A program made the translations under genes and the position numbers. Under the pieces are notes generated by a model. The model did not search any database, had not been told where the DNA came from, and worked only from the letters and a program-made list of their open reading frames with translations. Shown one piece after another: positions 49,401-61,669 of a stretch of 64,000 nt of DNA. Origin of the DNA: Dreissena polymorpha (taxonomy: Eukaryota; Mollusca; Bivalvia; Myida; Dreissenidae). The stretch is from NCBI RefSeq assembly GCF_020536995.1, contig NC_068358.1:3230543-3294542 (forward strand), written 5' to 3'. Positions within the stretch are counted from its first letter, which is position 1; each line of letters opens with the position of its first letter.

Positions 49401-51120
49401 AGGTAAAATAGCCGCTTGGCTATTCGATTAACTTGTTTTTACGTTTCCTTGATTGATGTCTGATGCAGTCAACAGACACTTTCACCCAGTATCAATCAAA
49501 TCCGTAATGGAGTCGTTTACTGCATTAGAAATGACTTGATTATACGCAATATTTGGCTGTTAATGGCGCTGGTGATGCTGTTTTTAGCACGGAGAGGTAT
49601 TATTGGATTTGGGATGCCATAAAAGGAAGGCTTGTTTTGGACAAAATATCCGTTTAGCTTCCAAAAGAGAGCCGGGGGAAATCTATTTTGGGCAAAGTCT
49701 AACAAGTCAATTCATTATGAATGGATTGGTCGTGATAAAGCCGTTTGTCGTTTGATTCGGTGTTTATATTTGAGGAAGGTTGGATACTTTGCGAGTCCGA
49801 TACATTTTTAGAAATACATAAAAGAAGCAACACGTGGGCAAAGCAATGCCGAATACGATTTTCATGAAGTAATGAGGAAGAGGTTGATGACGTGGATTAG
49901 TTTCGCTACTGGAACTTTCCGCCCAAGGCTGGTGATTGTAAAATTGGACTACTTATTTAAATTACAGTTTGTTACATAATTAAAATGACTATCGCTTCAT
50001 TTGTAACATAAGAGGAATTTCAAATTCCAGGCAAATTCCAGGCAAATTCCAGGCAAAGTATTCACTGCCAAATTCCCAACTCGTGAAGAATATGGTTTAC
50101 ACCAAAGTGCGACTTTGTATAAAAATAGTGCAATGTTTATAGGTTGCTGCGTTAAACAAATGTGCACAAATTCCTGCATAACCAAAACAGCACGTCCGCA
50201 TTCCTGTTTGGATGTAAACAAATAAATAGCGCGGGCAGTTCATTAAGGCAATCAGCAAACTAATTGCGTTGTTAAATGGCTGCTCCATATCATGTGTACA
50301 TCATTAGCATTTTCGGGACACTTCTTAAAATGGAAGTTTTGTTTCCTGACTTTCCCTGATTATGTAAGTTTTAATGTTATTGACCTTAATTAATTGAAGA
50401 ACATTAATATGTGGATATAGCGACATCATAATAAAACTGCTTTTTCATTTATTTGATGGCACTATCACCAAAGCCTCCTCCTCCAAGATCATTTCTTGAA
50501 CTTACATCGCCCTAGAAACTAGTTAAGGTACGATGCTATTTTTTTGTTGTCAACCTTTTTACGAGTCCAACTTTGAAAATATTTTCCATGCACAATTCTC
50601 TCAATTATGCTAACTTTCTTTTATCTCTATTTTTAAGGACACTTGTTTTGCACAAAATTAAACGAAAAAAATGATTGAATGTAGAAAACATGATCGAAAA
50701 CTTATTAGTTAATTTATGATAAAAATAGCAAACAATCTTAAACTCAACCTTAAGCAAACGAAACTATTTCCGAGTCGGCACTAAAATAGTGGAAAAATCA
50801 TCTACTTTAGGCCAAGTAAGCTATTCGAGTGTGATTCCTTACTAAAACGTATTTTTGTGCAGACAGACGGCAATTTCCTAGCTAACGATTGGTCTCATGA
50901 GTAGGTCAGGTATACGTTGTCAGACACATGTCTCACATCTAACTCAATACCCAATTATCTATTGTTATTATCAATTTTGATGTACTACAAGGAGTATTAT
51001 AGCCTAAATGATCTATGACCCACACGAATGATACAACATGGTATTCTAGTGGGCGTTATATCTGCGTGATGCGGGGATTGTATTATGTTATATAATAACA
51101 TAAGATATTGAATGTTAAGC
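49401..51120. other. Gene-free stretch
   Basis: No coding region or known repeat recognised, except an 11-bp unit (CAAATTCCAGG) present about three times in tandem near 50021-50055. Confidence 0.5.
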
Positions 51121-51390
51121 CTCGCTCTGAGAAAACGGGGAACCATGCATATACAATAAGTGTCGTCCCAGATATCCAGTGCAGTCCGCATATGATTTTC
51201 AGAGATTACCCCAGCACTTTTATGGTATTTTTCGTTTTAAGGAAGTTAGCAAAACTCCAGTTTATGCGAAAAGGGTCGTTCTGATAAGCCTGTGATAAGC
51301 CTGTGATAAGCCTGTGCGGACAGCAAAGGCTTATCATTCACGACACTTAACGCACGTGCATTAAGCCCAGTTTTTGTAAGAGTGCGGTTC
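51121..51390. mobile_element. Family B MITE with a small internal triplication
   Basis: Ends 'ctcgctctgagaaaacgggg' and 'gtgcattaagcccag'. Inside, 'gataagcctgt' occurs three times in succession (51282-51315) where other copies have it once. Confidence 0.8.
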
Positions 51391-51402
51391 ATATACACTT
51401 AT

Positions 51403-51621
51403 TTAACCCATTTATGCCTAGCGTCTAGAAAAAAAGGCCTTGGCAAACAGCGTAGACCCAGATGAGACGCGGCGTCTCATCTGGGTCTACGCTGTTTGCT
51501 TAAAGGAATTTCTGTAAGAAATATTCTAAATATAGAAATAAAAATACTAGACATCCCTAATTTTGGAAAAAATGATCCAATTTTGAAGGATGCGAGAGTC
51601 CACGAGGGATAAATGGGTTAA
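51403..51621 (+). mobile_element. Family A TTAA MITE with palindrome tip deleted
   Basis: TTAA-flanked; GATGAGACGCGGCGTCTCATC shows loss of the central CGCATGATG-type tip, leaving an even tighter palindrome. Confidence 0.92.
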
Positions 51622-52500
51622 TGCTGCTATTAAGCTTGAACGTCCGACTGTAACTGCCATGCCTCAGGCGCTATTAGAGATTGGTCAGTAACATATAGAG
51701 GCCGGTCTATGATAATCATATGAGAATGGTAAACAACAATACACTATAGCATGTTTCGTATTTAATTAATCATCCTCAATGTTAACTTACAGCCACCGGG
51801 TCAACACAATAACCATGAACAACAGCCGTTAATTGTCAAGCTCCGTATCATTGACGTCAGCAGCGACAGTTATTAGGGCATCCGGTTCTGTCATCATCTC
51901 ATTGTCACGTGGTTCAACAGGACACCGGGAGAGTGCCCGCTTGTCAGTGCGCACGCTATATCAACCTGAAAGCGGTTTGTCAGCTGTAACTGTAATGTGT
52001 AAATGCAAACTGACAATTAAAATTGTTCTTAACTTGCGGATACTTTTCAATTACCGCTGTAGCAGCCAATATGTGAATTAAGTACATTGCAATCTGGTTC
52101 TGGTAACCGATCTTCTGAACGTGTGCTTGTGGTAAGACGAGAGGATCTGTAATCCAAGCTTGAAATCCGGTGTGAATATTGTTATGTTGAGGACACTTCA
52201 AATAACTGCTCTTCTATTCGACAGTATGAGCGGTTTTACTGTGACGTAATGCGCATTGTTTACTCCATTAAATTTATAATGAAGCCCTGCTTAAACTCGA
52301 ACTCTTAAGTTTTTTATGCCATTATTAAGTAAAGCACAAAGCGATGCAATTTTCAATTAAAATAATAGATCACCTTTCAAATAAACATTAAGTCAAATTA
52401 TCAAGTAAGGAAAAACTGTAGTGTGTTTAATTTTATAATCCGTTTGAGAAATATGTCTTATGTCATATGCTGCCAACGTCTCAACAAAAAAACAACCTGC
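51622..52500. other. Gene-free stretch upstream of the second PH gene
   Basis: Contains one more CACGTG (about 51906) but no recognised gene; the 82-codon ORF at 51833 has no supporting features. Confidence 0.45.
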
Positions 52501-52506
52501 GCATTT

Positions 52507-52600
52507 GCGCAGTCTGACCAGGTGTAAGCTTGTCCACTATTGAGACCACGAAACCTTGAGTGACTTTGTAGCGGATAGGGTTACTGGCCTCATGTGGCAT
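52507..52600. mobile_element. Family D remnant
   Basis: GCGCAGTCTGACCAGG opening and 'agcggatagggttactggcc' near the end; degenerate middle. Confidence 0.5.
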
Positions 52601-52825
52601 AAGGTCCGTTTTCGCACGACGCTGTTAAAATAATAAACGCACATGGGAGGTTAATAGTTGTACTGAACCCATCATGTGTAACGACATTTGACTACACCAC
52701 GTAAACACTTATCCGTTATGAGTTACGTTTTAACGTTACGGTACGATAATGCGAATGCATTACTTGTCATAAATTGTCAGTTAATGTTTTGTCAAAAGCA
52801 AGAGAGATGTTTGGTTGTGTGACAG

Positions 52826-52863
52826 ATCACGTGCTGGGCTATCGTATAAAATCAACAACCGAG
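52826..52863 (+). promoter_or_regulatory. Promoter region of the second PH gene
   Basis: ATCACGTG (52826-52833), a canonical TATAAAA (52845-52851) and CAACCGAG (52856-52863). The order matches the first PH gene, with E-box to TATA spacing shorter (11 bp against 34 bp). Confidence 0.6.
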
Positions 52864-53072
52864 AGTTTTTACAGTGTTTCTTTACAAATGCGAACAGTTA
52901 TGCTGTTATAAAAAAGATTGTCCATTTATGATCTTGATCGGTTGCAAAGTTTTGATTATATGCTTTACGCAAAGACTTCATGAAAATACATAGACTGCGT
53001 CAATTAATGAACAAGTGCTTGAAGATTTCGTGCGGATTTTTTAAACGGTGTTCCGTTTCTCAATAACAGAAA

Positions 53073-53489
53073 ATGAAGCCCCATTTACAATTAGTCGTGA
53101 ATACGAGGAGATCATCGTTTCCAGTGGAAAATGAGGAAATAAAGCGGGGTAAGCTATGTATCATTCAAGAACGTCGAGGTGAACAAAATAGACTGCCGGT
53201 GTTCGTCTGCGTGTACCGAAGTTTCTTCGACCATTACGTCATTATTTACAAGGACAGCAAATACAGCTCCAAGACAGGGTATATAAATCTAAGACAATGC
53301 CTGATCTGCGTTTGCACTGGCAAGGGAACTCAGGTTCGAATATCGTCTAATAGTTTTGACGATGGAAGCTGCGTCTTCGAGTTCAGCAATCGGGATGAAG
53401 CGGACGAGTGGCAAATGGCGCTCCAGCCGCAGTTTCCGGTGACTCCTACTTCCCCTCCCGTTTACCCGACAGTCCGCGATGGCCTGTGA
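53073..53489 (+). CDS. Small single-exon PH-domain-like protein (paralogue 2)
   Basis: 138 residues as read. Residues 23-119 align without gaps to residues 30-126 of the gene at 43.3 kb, about 54 of 97 identical by eye, including GKLCIIQE, VFVCVYRSFFDHYV, YKDSK, YINLRQC, CTGKGTQ and DEADEWQMALQP with the PH-type Trp. The N-terminal 22 residues differ. After QFPVTPTSPP the frame ends in VYPTVRDGL, but the frame one base back encodes the tail seen in paralogue 1 (MPTVFEES) and stops at 53539. So the reading frame has probably lost one base near 53455-53475, or the assembly has an error there. Six upstream ATGs lie between the likely start site and the start codon; a 5' UTR intron ending at 'ctcaataacag' is conceivable. 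Likely membrane or adaptor role, unproven. Confidence 0.75.
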   Translation: MKPHLQLVVNTRRSSFPVENEEIKRGKLCIIQERRGEQNRLPVFVCVYRSFFDHYVIIYKDSKYSSKTGYINLRQCLICVCTGKGTQVRISSNSFDDGSCVFEFSNRDEADEWQMALQPQFPVTPTSPPVYPTVRDGL

Positions 53490-53539
53490 TGCCGACGGTG
53501 TTTGAAGAATCCAACGACGACGACGACGTGTTTATGTGA
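53460..53539 (+). other. Displaced conserved tail of PH paralogue 2
   Basis: In the alternative frame the peptide SPRWPVMPTVFEESNDDDD precedes a TGA, against PRSPLMPTVTEESDEES in paralogue 1. An AATAAA follows at 53542-53547 and another at 53658-53663, so the transcript probably ends shortly after. Confidence 0.75.
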
Positions 53540-53663
53540 ATAATAAAGAAACTAGCTCGTGTCAACCTTTGTTCAAGACGTAAAAGCGAGTACCCTTATA
53601 TACGATTTTAGTCTCAAAATATTAACCAAATACAAAAAAATTGAACGAGGAATGTTGAATAAA

Positions 53664-55740
53664 AAATATTAATTGTTTTATAATGTTACCATAAATCAAG
53701 ATCTGTTTACTTCAATTGCATTTATTTCGGCCAAGTCTATGACGATACCGACACGTTTTCTCATATTAATTGGAGAACCACAAAATTTGAATATGTGTTG
53801 TATGATCAAATTTACGCAGAATTTTGGATATTGTCCGAATGTGAACACGCTTTTGTACATGATTGAGTTTTTTTTTCTGAACATGCAGAAAACATTTATT
53901 ATTGTTTAAAACACTCATTTCCTTTAATTTCTGATACTCCTTCTTTTGAATCCTTATTATAGTTTTTTTTTATTTGCCAACCTTTTATCTGTTTTGATTT
54001 TTTTATTAAATGACTCGCTTTACCGTATTGTTGTAAAGAGGTTGAAGATTGACTATCGGCAGTTTTGTTTCGGCTCATTATAAATCATTTGTATGCAGAG
54101 GATTAAGCTGTTTACATGTTTCAGCTCTATTTACAGTAAACTTGTTTTTTTCCCCATTAATGGCTGCATAACATTAGTGGTGGACGTTTTGTTAGGATTA
54201 TAAAAGCTGTCATCCAGTTTGTTAGTGTGTTATTTAGCTCCGGCTGATCATACATCATATGTATGCAGAGGATTAAACTGTTAACATTTGCCTTCTTTAT
54301 GTGCAATTAACTTGTCTTCTCCAATAATTGCTGACGAACACTTGCGGAAGACGTTTTGTGAGGATTATATCAGCTTTCAACCAGTTTGTTAGTTTGTTAT
54401 TCTGTCATTCATTATATGTTTTCTTTTAAATTGTTTTTTTACCATAACCTTCAGTCAGTCACCCAGTCAGATATACGTGCTGAAAGAACGGACGAACGTA
54501 CGGTCGAACAGTAATGATACTTAGCAACACTGTTCCATTACTCAAGGTCTTGCTTTATAACAAATTGTTGTCTGTTTCGCTTTTTCAAATGTCGACCAGA
54601 GATTAAAAATAGTTTGATTTAAAAGTGTAATGACAGATTGTGCAACTCAAGCAAAGCAATTAAGTTTCGTTTAACTTGCTATTTTAAAAATTTAGCCTCA
54701 TTAAGATTTGAGTACAATTATGAAATATCCACACAAAAAAATCTTAATGTTGATGCTGTTCAAATATATTGCATGTAGTAAGTGGAAGATGGGCCAATTC
54801 TCCCTATCTTAAAGACGAACGAAAGTGTAATATTCAAACGTAAGATCACAGTATATACCATTGTATTACAGACACATGCATACATATATTGAATTACTAG
54901 CAACATGAAATTAAACGTTGCTGCAAAAATTATTCTATTACATAGATAAAGCGTTTTAGTTATGGATAATAATACACATGTACCGCGTTGATATATATGA
55001 AATAAAATTTTAATGTCATTTTAAATTTACTGTCCAAACTATATTTGAATATTATTTATCGATATCGATTTAAGCACTGAAGTCATCACTGGCTTATCTA
55101 TAGCATTTTACACAGGTTTGGTGGTCAGTTATTTCAGAGTGTTTCGTTGTGTGTGTTTGTTTATTGTAATACACCGTGTCACAATATCCATTAAATTCAA
55201 CGTTGTAATATGACCAGAGCCTTTTAACTGCCTATGTTTTCGTTTCCTATAGAAATCAAGCAAGGACTAATGGATAATTTTTCTATCACTTTCAAGAATT
55301 TACACACTGCTATATGTACTAGTATAATAAGCATGTACCTAAGTGAAGTGAACTTTGTTACTTTGAGTTAGTACTAAGTATTAGTATTGTTTCATTTTTT
55401 TCAATTTATGTAAAGTACATATATATTTAATATATTTCGGAAATAATAAATTTCATTAAAATTTTAGCGTTATTACACACATTTATTTATAGATATACTA
55501 TCGATAGTTATTTGTCAAATAACATGTACGTTATGATATTTATCATATTATGGTCCAACATTTGATAAAACATATGTGTTTTGTTGCATCGCAACATATA
55601 TTGTTACTTTTATATAATCATAAATTATTTACTGCGTAAACATTTTAGGCTTACTTTGCCCACTTTGTTTTTTTGCTTTCTGGGTGTCTTGTTTAATACA
55701 ACTTCCAGAGAAGTCAATGTATGCTGAAAATCAGGATATG
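53664..55740. other. Gene-free AT-rich stretch after PH gene 2
   Basis: Apart from a local tandem duplication at 54.07-54.40 kb I see nothing recognisable. Confidence 0.5.
54072..54404 (+). repeat. Two-unit tandem repeat of about 168 bp
   Basis: 54072-54238 and 54241-54404 share 'atgtatgcagaggattaa', 'gacgttttgt', 'aggattata' and 'ccagtttgttagt' in the same order, with moderate divergence. No coding potential. Confidence 0.85.
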
Positions 55741-55744
55741 GGCC

Positions 55745-56002
55745 GTGCTCTGTTTAAAGAGGATTTAATGCATGTGCGTAAAGTGTCATCCCAGATAAGC
55801 CTGTGTAGTCCGCACAGGCTAATCAGGGACGACATTTTCCGCCTTTATGACATTTTTCGTTTAAATGAAGTCTCTTCTTAGCAAAAATCCATATTTTAGG
55901 CGGAAAGTATCGTCCCTGATTAGCCTGTGCGTACTGCACAGGCTAATCTGGGACGACACTTTACGCACATGCATTATGCCCACTTTTCCCAGAACGCGAC
56001 TC
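55745..56002. mobile_element. Family B MITE, full copy
   Basis: Clear palindromic layout: TTAATGCATGTGCGTAAAG at the left, two GCACAGGCTAATC-type hairpins, and 'acgcacatgcattatgccc' at the right. It directly precedes a SINE tail. Confidence 0.9.
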
Positions 56003-56017
56003 AAAAAAAGAAAACGG

Positions 56018-56110
56018 GCAAGCTCAGAGAGCTGGACTACAAATCAACGAATCGCTGTGTATGACTGAAATACTGTTGACAACGGCGAAAAAAACAACAC
56101 GAACAAAACA
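56018..56110 (+). mobile_element. SINE 3' fragment
   Basis: 'gactgaaatactgt' and 'aacggcgaa' followed by an A-rich tail match the end of the SINE at 15.24 kb. The head is missing. Confidence 0.6.
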
Positions 56111-59100
56111 AACAAGGAGAACAACAGAACAAAGAAAGAAGAGCATTAATGTAAGTCGTATTGAACGCTCCTAGAAATATTATATTTTTACCTAACATTG
56201 GAAATTAAATAATAAGATTATGTCTTCTTTTTAAAACAAGTCATATTACTGTCTTTTTCGTCACGCTATTACGAAAATAAAACGAAAGTACATTTAACTA
56301 TTCAATAAATAACGCGAGGAAATTAAAAAAAAAGCAACATAGCTTTGAGGGGAAATGTACAAGAAAACGTGTACTCGTTAACCTCTAATATACTAGACAA
56401 TAAAAACAATAGAAAGAAAATGGGTAATTTTTAAATCTTTTTGTTCTTGACAGTCTGGATTTCAAATCAATGTGAATATGAATAAACTGTACACAGTATA
56501 TTAGCTCAAAAACTCGGATAAATGGATCGAATAAAGCAAAACGACAAACACGACCCTATGCTACTAGAAAGCTTCATACCGTGATCTCAAGGGATTCAAA
56601 TGTTTCTATATTAAAGTTTTATAAAACCTCCTTTCAATTAAGTTAGAAACTTAACATTAAGCTCTCATGCTTTAAAAAACAGGCCAAATTATTAAACTCA
56701 TCAAGGTCGAATTGGAATTTGAAGAACAAGATGACATATATTTCACAGCAGGCATGAGAGAAACGCTTGAAGGTGTAATACCCTTTTTGTCATGCGCGCC
56801 ATACCATGATAATATACGATGTTTATAGCATAGTTATGGACATCCAGAGGCGGCAAAGTATATCTAAAATGGGTAGGAGCCTTTTGATGTTGATTTAAAC
56901 GCATCTGTTATAAAATACGGTTGTGTAAGGTACATGTATGCAATGGTAAATTCTTAAAGAGTCACATAGAAATAAAAGGACGAGAAACCATGGCCCCGTT
57001 GTTTCGCCTCTATTGCCCAGAGTTTTGAATAACCGTCGAAACGCGATACAACAATTAGTCAAGGGAAATCAGGAATTGTTCATAGTATAACATCTTTCCT
57101 AGTATACCTGTACAATTTTAACGCCATTTGTACGGAACGTCGTTATAAATCTTCTCTAATATGTTGTTTTGACATAATCTTATGTTTATTATATTGGTAA
57201 CTGTAAATAAATAGAAACTCAATAAAGGTATAGAATTTATACTTTTATTTGTTTTATTAGGTCGCAAAAAGACAATATATTCATGTAAGTTTATGTTTCT
57301 ATTTATTCATAATGCAAAACTATACAAACAATACGCGTTAATTAAGGCATGTCACACAATAAACACAGCGTTTCCAAGAAAAATGCAAATTATTTAACAT
57401 GTCCCTGTTTATAAACATTGTAATTGACGTTTTTTTCTACATTATTACGTTCACTTCAATGTTATATTTCAATTCATCACGATACGTGAGTCCGTTGTTT
57501 TACAATTGTTTCGGCTCTATGATTTCGAAGCGGTGTTTACAGCACTTATCTTTGATAACTCTTATGAACAATTGTATAAAGTGCGGTATGTTCTTTTATG
57601 TTATTATTTTTCTTCGTATACGACCAAGTCGATTTTTGGTTTCAATAAACATATATAATATATGAATTATTCATATACAGTGTTCATACTAATTGTATAT
57701 TTACTGTTGCTCTCATTTTATAAGGTCATGTTTTTGAAACTATATCCGAACTTGATCGGAATTGTAACCAAATCATAAAATATGTCATATTCATATGAAC
57801 AAAATACTATTGTAGTTCTAATAATCTAACACCTAATCGATTTCACTCATTAAACGGGTTTTCCAACAATAGTATGTCTATTTTCTTCCTTTCTTAATGT
57901 GCTTGCGCTTCAAGCAAGCAATAATTCATTCATGCAATAACGCAACATCTCTTACATGTTAACAATGAAATCCGGTTTTTGTACGGGTTTTGTAGAAAAA
58001 GTATCGGCACACCCACCATTATTACCGGTACGTTCTGCGATTGCAACACCAAGCGTGTAATCTACGCTCGTTCTTTACATACGGCAAATAGTAATCTCTT
58101 CCGAACTGCTAAATAGATTTAAAGTGAAATCGAGAGGTATGATAGTTGTTTCCTATGTCAGTTCTCAGCATGAATTATTTCTCTGAAGGAAGATCAAACA
58201 GGGCAATTATTAATCAACAACGCTGGAATTGTTACGCTTACTTCAACTATCGGTTGTATTACTTTTCCACATGGACAATTCATTTGTATAAATCTTTGTG
58301 ATCATCAGCATGTTATGATACTCATCCCGCTTACGCGTGTTTATTTATGAAAACATAAAGCAAATTACGAAATAAGACAATATTAGAACTAAGATTTCGC
58401 TGCATTTACATACGTGTTTATAAAACAATAGCATCATGTAATGATGAATATTGAGGGTTAAAACCGATGATGATATTTAAATAAATATTTTTGAACAGGT
58501 TCAAGTGTTCAAGCAGATATTGTGACAGAGACTTGCATGAGTTAATGAATTGAAATAAATACGAACAGCTTGATCAGATGCACGTATAACGCTCGATGAC
58601 ATACAGATCTACAAGAAAGCAACCGTTTAAAAGAATAGTATTGTAACGAGTATACCGCCTCACGTACTCTTGTCAGGATACCTCGCGTAGGTAGTATACC
58701 GTTGGTACGCATCAGTAATAGCCATCCCTTTGATAGTTGACCCCGATCCGGAGTTTCAATCCATCATCAACAACGAAGCCAAATAAAAGTTTCAACAATT
58801 TAATACTTTGTTTGTTATATCTATATATATATATATATATATAATTTGCATATAGATAATACAATGTGCCGAGCGGGCGTCCCTGAATATAAGTGGACAC
58901 AATGGACGAGGAAAGACCGAGCCTATGCACCGGGATCATCTTAACTGTAGTATTTACATAATAATTACATTTACTGTACTGAAGCGTTTATATAAAATAG
59001 TAAACGGAGGAGCTCTCATTTGTCTGAACATTCTATTTCCCATCCTGTTAATTTCGTACAATAAGTGTATGTAATGAATTTACCGTTGTTGTTGGTTGTC
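56111..59100. other. Gene-free stretch
   Basis: No convincing gene or repeat except a short (AT)n run at about 58821-58842. The 88-codon ORF at 57399 is hydrophobic and unsupported. Confidence 0.5.
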
Positions 59101-59139
59101 TTAAGGAGGTGTGAACTCCAGACAGAAGATGCTGAGACT

Positions 59140-59431
59140 TTCTTCTTCATTATTTTTTATCGAGTGCACCGGGATTGTCTCCCATATGGCCATCGCCCAC
59201 AGAAAGACGTGTTAGTTGGTTACGGGGGATAGTGCAAGATACAGGGGACACCCCGTTCCAGAGGTGACCCTGGGTCTTTTTAGTGCCCGGTGTATAGCAC
59301 CTAGTACACTGCACCTCGGTTTAACGTCTCATGCGAAAGACGAATTAGTAGGTTAGGTGCAGCGGGGGATCGAACCAGCGATCTCTGGATTGTGAAGCCA
59401 GTGTGTTACCACTAGAGCACGGGTCCGCTAC
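59140..59431 (-). mobile_element. tRNA-derived SINE with intact target duplication
   Basis: Bounded by a perfect 12-bp direct repeat GATGCTGAGACT (59128-59139 and 59432-59443). Minus strand: head CGGACCCGTGCTCTAGTGG, CAC-type anticodon loop (Val-like), CTGGTTCGATCCCCC (B box), a conserved body with 'ggtcacctctggaacggg', and an A-rich tail ending 'aatgaagaagaaa'. LINE-assisted retrotransposition is the expected mechanism. Among SINEs here this is the best preserved. Confidence 0.88.
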
Positions 59432-59443
59432 GATGCTGAGACT

Positions 59444-60519
59444 GAATTCTGAGTCCGTATTTATAGATTCCGACTCAGTAACCACGTGACAAAATGAACC
59501 AATGAAATCCTCGGCTTTTAACAACAAAGTGAGCTCAGGTCCATTCCTTAAATAATATAACAATCTAAACTCAATACATTACATACAGCTCTTGGTCAAA
59601 TGAACAGCTTTAACGAAAAGCAGTATTTACAAATAATCAGCTGGACGTAGATATGTGAAACAAACAATCGCCGAACTTAACAAATGGTAAGGCGTATGAA
59701 TAGGTGAGACAGTAGAAACTCCGCCCCATGAGAAATAATATCTGTTCATATAAATATTAACATTTATATAATGCAACAAATGACTAGGCTGTATCTCGGC
59801 GAAACATCCAAATACTCTCAAAGGATTACTGTTAAATTATAAAAACAATAATGTTAATACTGATCAGACGCCGAGACCTAGCTTACAGACGAAAATAGTT
59901 CGCGCCTGAACTTTACTTGGCGGTCACTTTCAAAGACGCTGACTAACAATATCTTTTACTGATTAAAAAGTAAACATTTAAAGTTATAGATCATAAAGGG
60001 GATGAATATAATTACATTCACAAAATTCTGCAACCATTTAAAGTTTAAGTGTGCAGTATAACCTACGCGACATGAAATTGACAATCAAACGAACGCTGAG
60101 TTTAGTGTTTGACAAAAGACAGTGACAGACTAACAAATAGCAATATTTGCTAAATAAAGGATAAATAATGGTGATTTCTGGTGGATTCAGCTGGCTTCCT
60201 CCGTAGGTTATCCAGGTATTTTCTGTCGATGTGTTATGAATGTTTATAATGTTTACATTTTCACAATGTCACCTGTTTCCGGGAGTGATACAAATGTCAA
60301 GTAAGGAAATTTTCCTTACACTATAAAACGTTCTTACTCTCGTCATTTTATCCGACTTTTTATGAGGTGCGTATGAAACCCGTGGGAGAATTTCGAAGTT
60401 TTTGGTATGAGGTCCTTCCGCACCCGTGGCTGCATTATGCGTTTAACCGGTTTGTGTCCCAGCAGACCTACATAATTAACGTACACGACTCACGAAGTTT
60501 GAAACGAATTTTGGAGTTA
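59444..60519. other. Gene-free stretch
   Basis: I see no gene. 'tgaggtccttccgcacc' at about 60408 also occurs at about 39389, so a dispersed repeat fragment is present. Confidence 0.45.
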
Positions 60520-60740
60520 TTGCTACAATTCCCAGTTTGTTTGTTTTCCTGAAAGTTTGTCAATGTTGGTGTGGTTTCGTTTTGTTAAGGGAAGCTGGAG
60601 TGCCCGGAGAAAACCCCACCTGTCCAGTATGATGACCCCCAACTTAGCCCTCTTGCGACGGGAACGTGGAGGTCGCATAGGTGAAAAGAGCATGTACAAA
60701 CCTCTGCACCTAACGGACAGCCGCATGTGGACCAGTAATT
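60520..60740 (-). repeat. Dispersed repeat fragment (SINE-body-like)
   Basis: Minus strand contains GGGGTTTTCTCCGGGCACTC, a motif I associate with bodies of molluscan SINE-like repeats (from memory). A related 'gggtttccaccatgaa' follows the tRNA-like head at 39.7 kb. No clear head is found here. Confidence 0.4.
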
Positions 60741-60744
60741 GCGT

Positions 60745-60974
60745 TTAACCCATTTATGCCTAGTGGACTCTCCCATTCTTCTAAAGTGGATCAATTTATT
60801 TCCAAAATTAGGGATATCTTGTATATTAATTTCTATATTTAGAATATTTCTTACATAAATTCCTTTAAGCAAATAGCGCAGACCCAGATGAGACGCCGCA
60901 TCATGCGGCGTCTCATCTGGGTCTACGCTGTTTGCCAAGGCTTTTTTTCTAGACGCTAGGCATAAATGGATTAA
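60745..60974 (-). mobile_element. Family A TTAA MITE, copy 10
   Basis: TTAA flanks; ends CCCATTTATGCCTAG / CGCTAGGCATAAATGG; full palindrome. Confidence 0.92.
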
Positions 60975-61669
60975 ATAGAAATGCTGACAGAGAGCCCGCG
61001 TACTTACACCACTCATAAACTCGTATGACATCAAATAGCATCTCGTGTCAGACTCTATATATGCAACATTCCTGAACTATTTGCAATAATTATTCTTATT
61101 GTGAAAATAACAGCATTGACGTTAACTGTGCAGCGCAATATCGCGCACATAAGAGGCTCTTTGAAATCAGAAATTGGGAAGGAAAAAGCGTTGTATTAAG
61201 TGATTCAGATTTAGTACAATCTAAAGATATCAAGTGCATTACACATGGGGTGATGGGCTCTAAGCATTACATTATTGTTCATCAGAATAAATGGTAGTAA
61301 CTATTGAAATCACGCTAACTTATCTCCCGGCGTCTTCGTTGTTGTATCGAATGTACTTTTCTTTAAAAAACAAACATGTAAAATAACTACATGGCTAATC
61401 GCCACCTAGCAGCAAGCGGGAAATACCAACAACAATTAAGAACACTAAAGATATTTGTAGTTCCCATTTAGTAAACACGACACATTCTCTGCGATCTTTT
61501 GTTGTAAAAGAATTGGCGACTTTTGTTAGACTGTCTGCTTTCTACAACAAAGAGGGCTTATGGGCGGTAATTAAAATAACAGTCTCTAGTCTGGCAAATT
61601 ACTGAACTTTGGCAACTTACTCGGAAGGTACAACAAGCAGGGGGTCGCCTATTGTTGATGTCTAGGAAA
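60975..61669. other. Gene-free stretch between two family A copies
   Basis: Nothing recognised. Confidence 0.45.

Noticed and set aside
43311-53489. Naming the PH genes PHLDA
   Set aside because: Size and intronless form agree, but I see no diagnostic sequence match, so no symbol is given.
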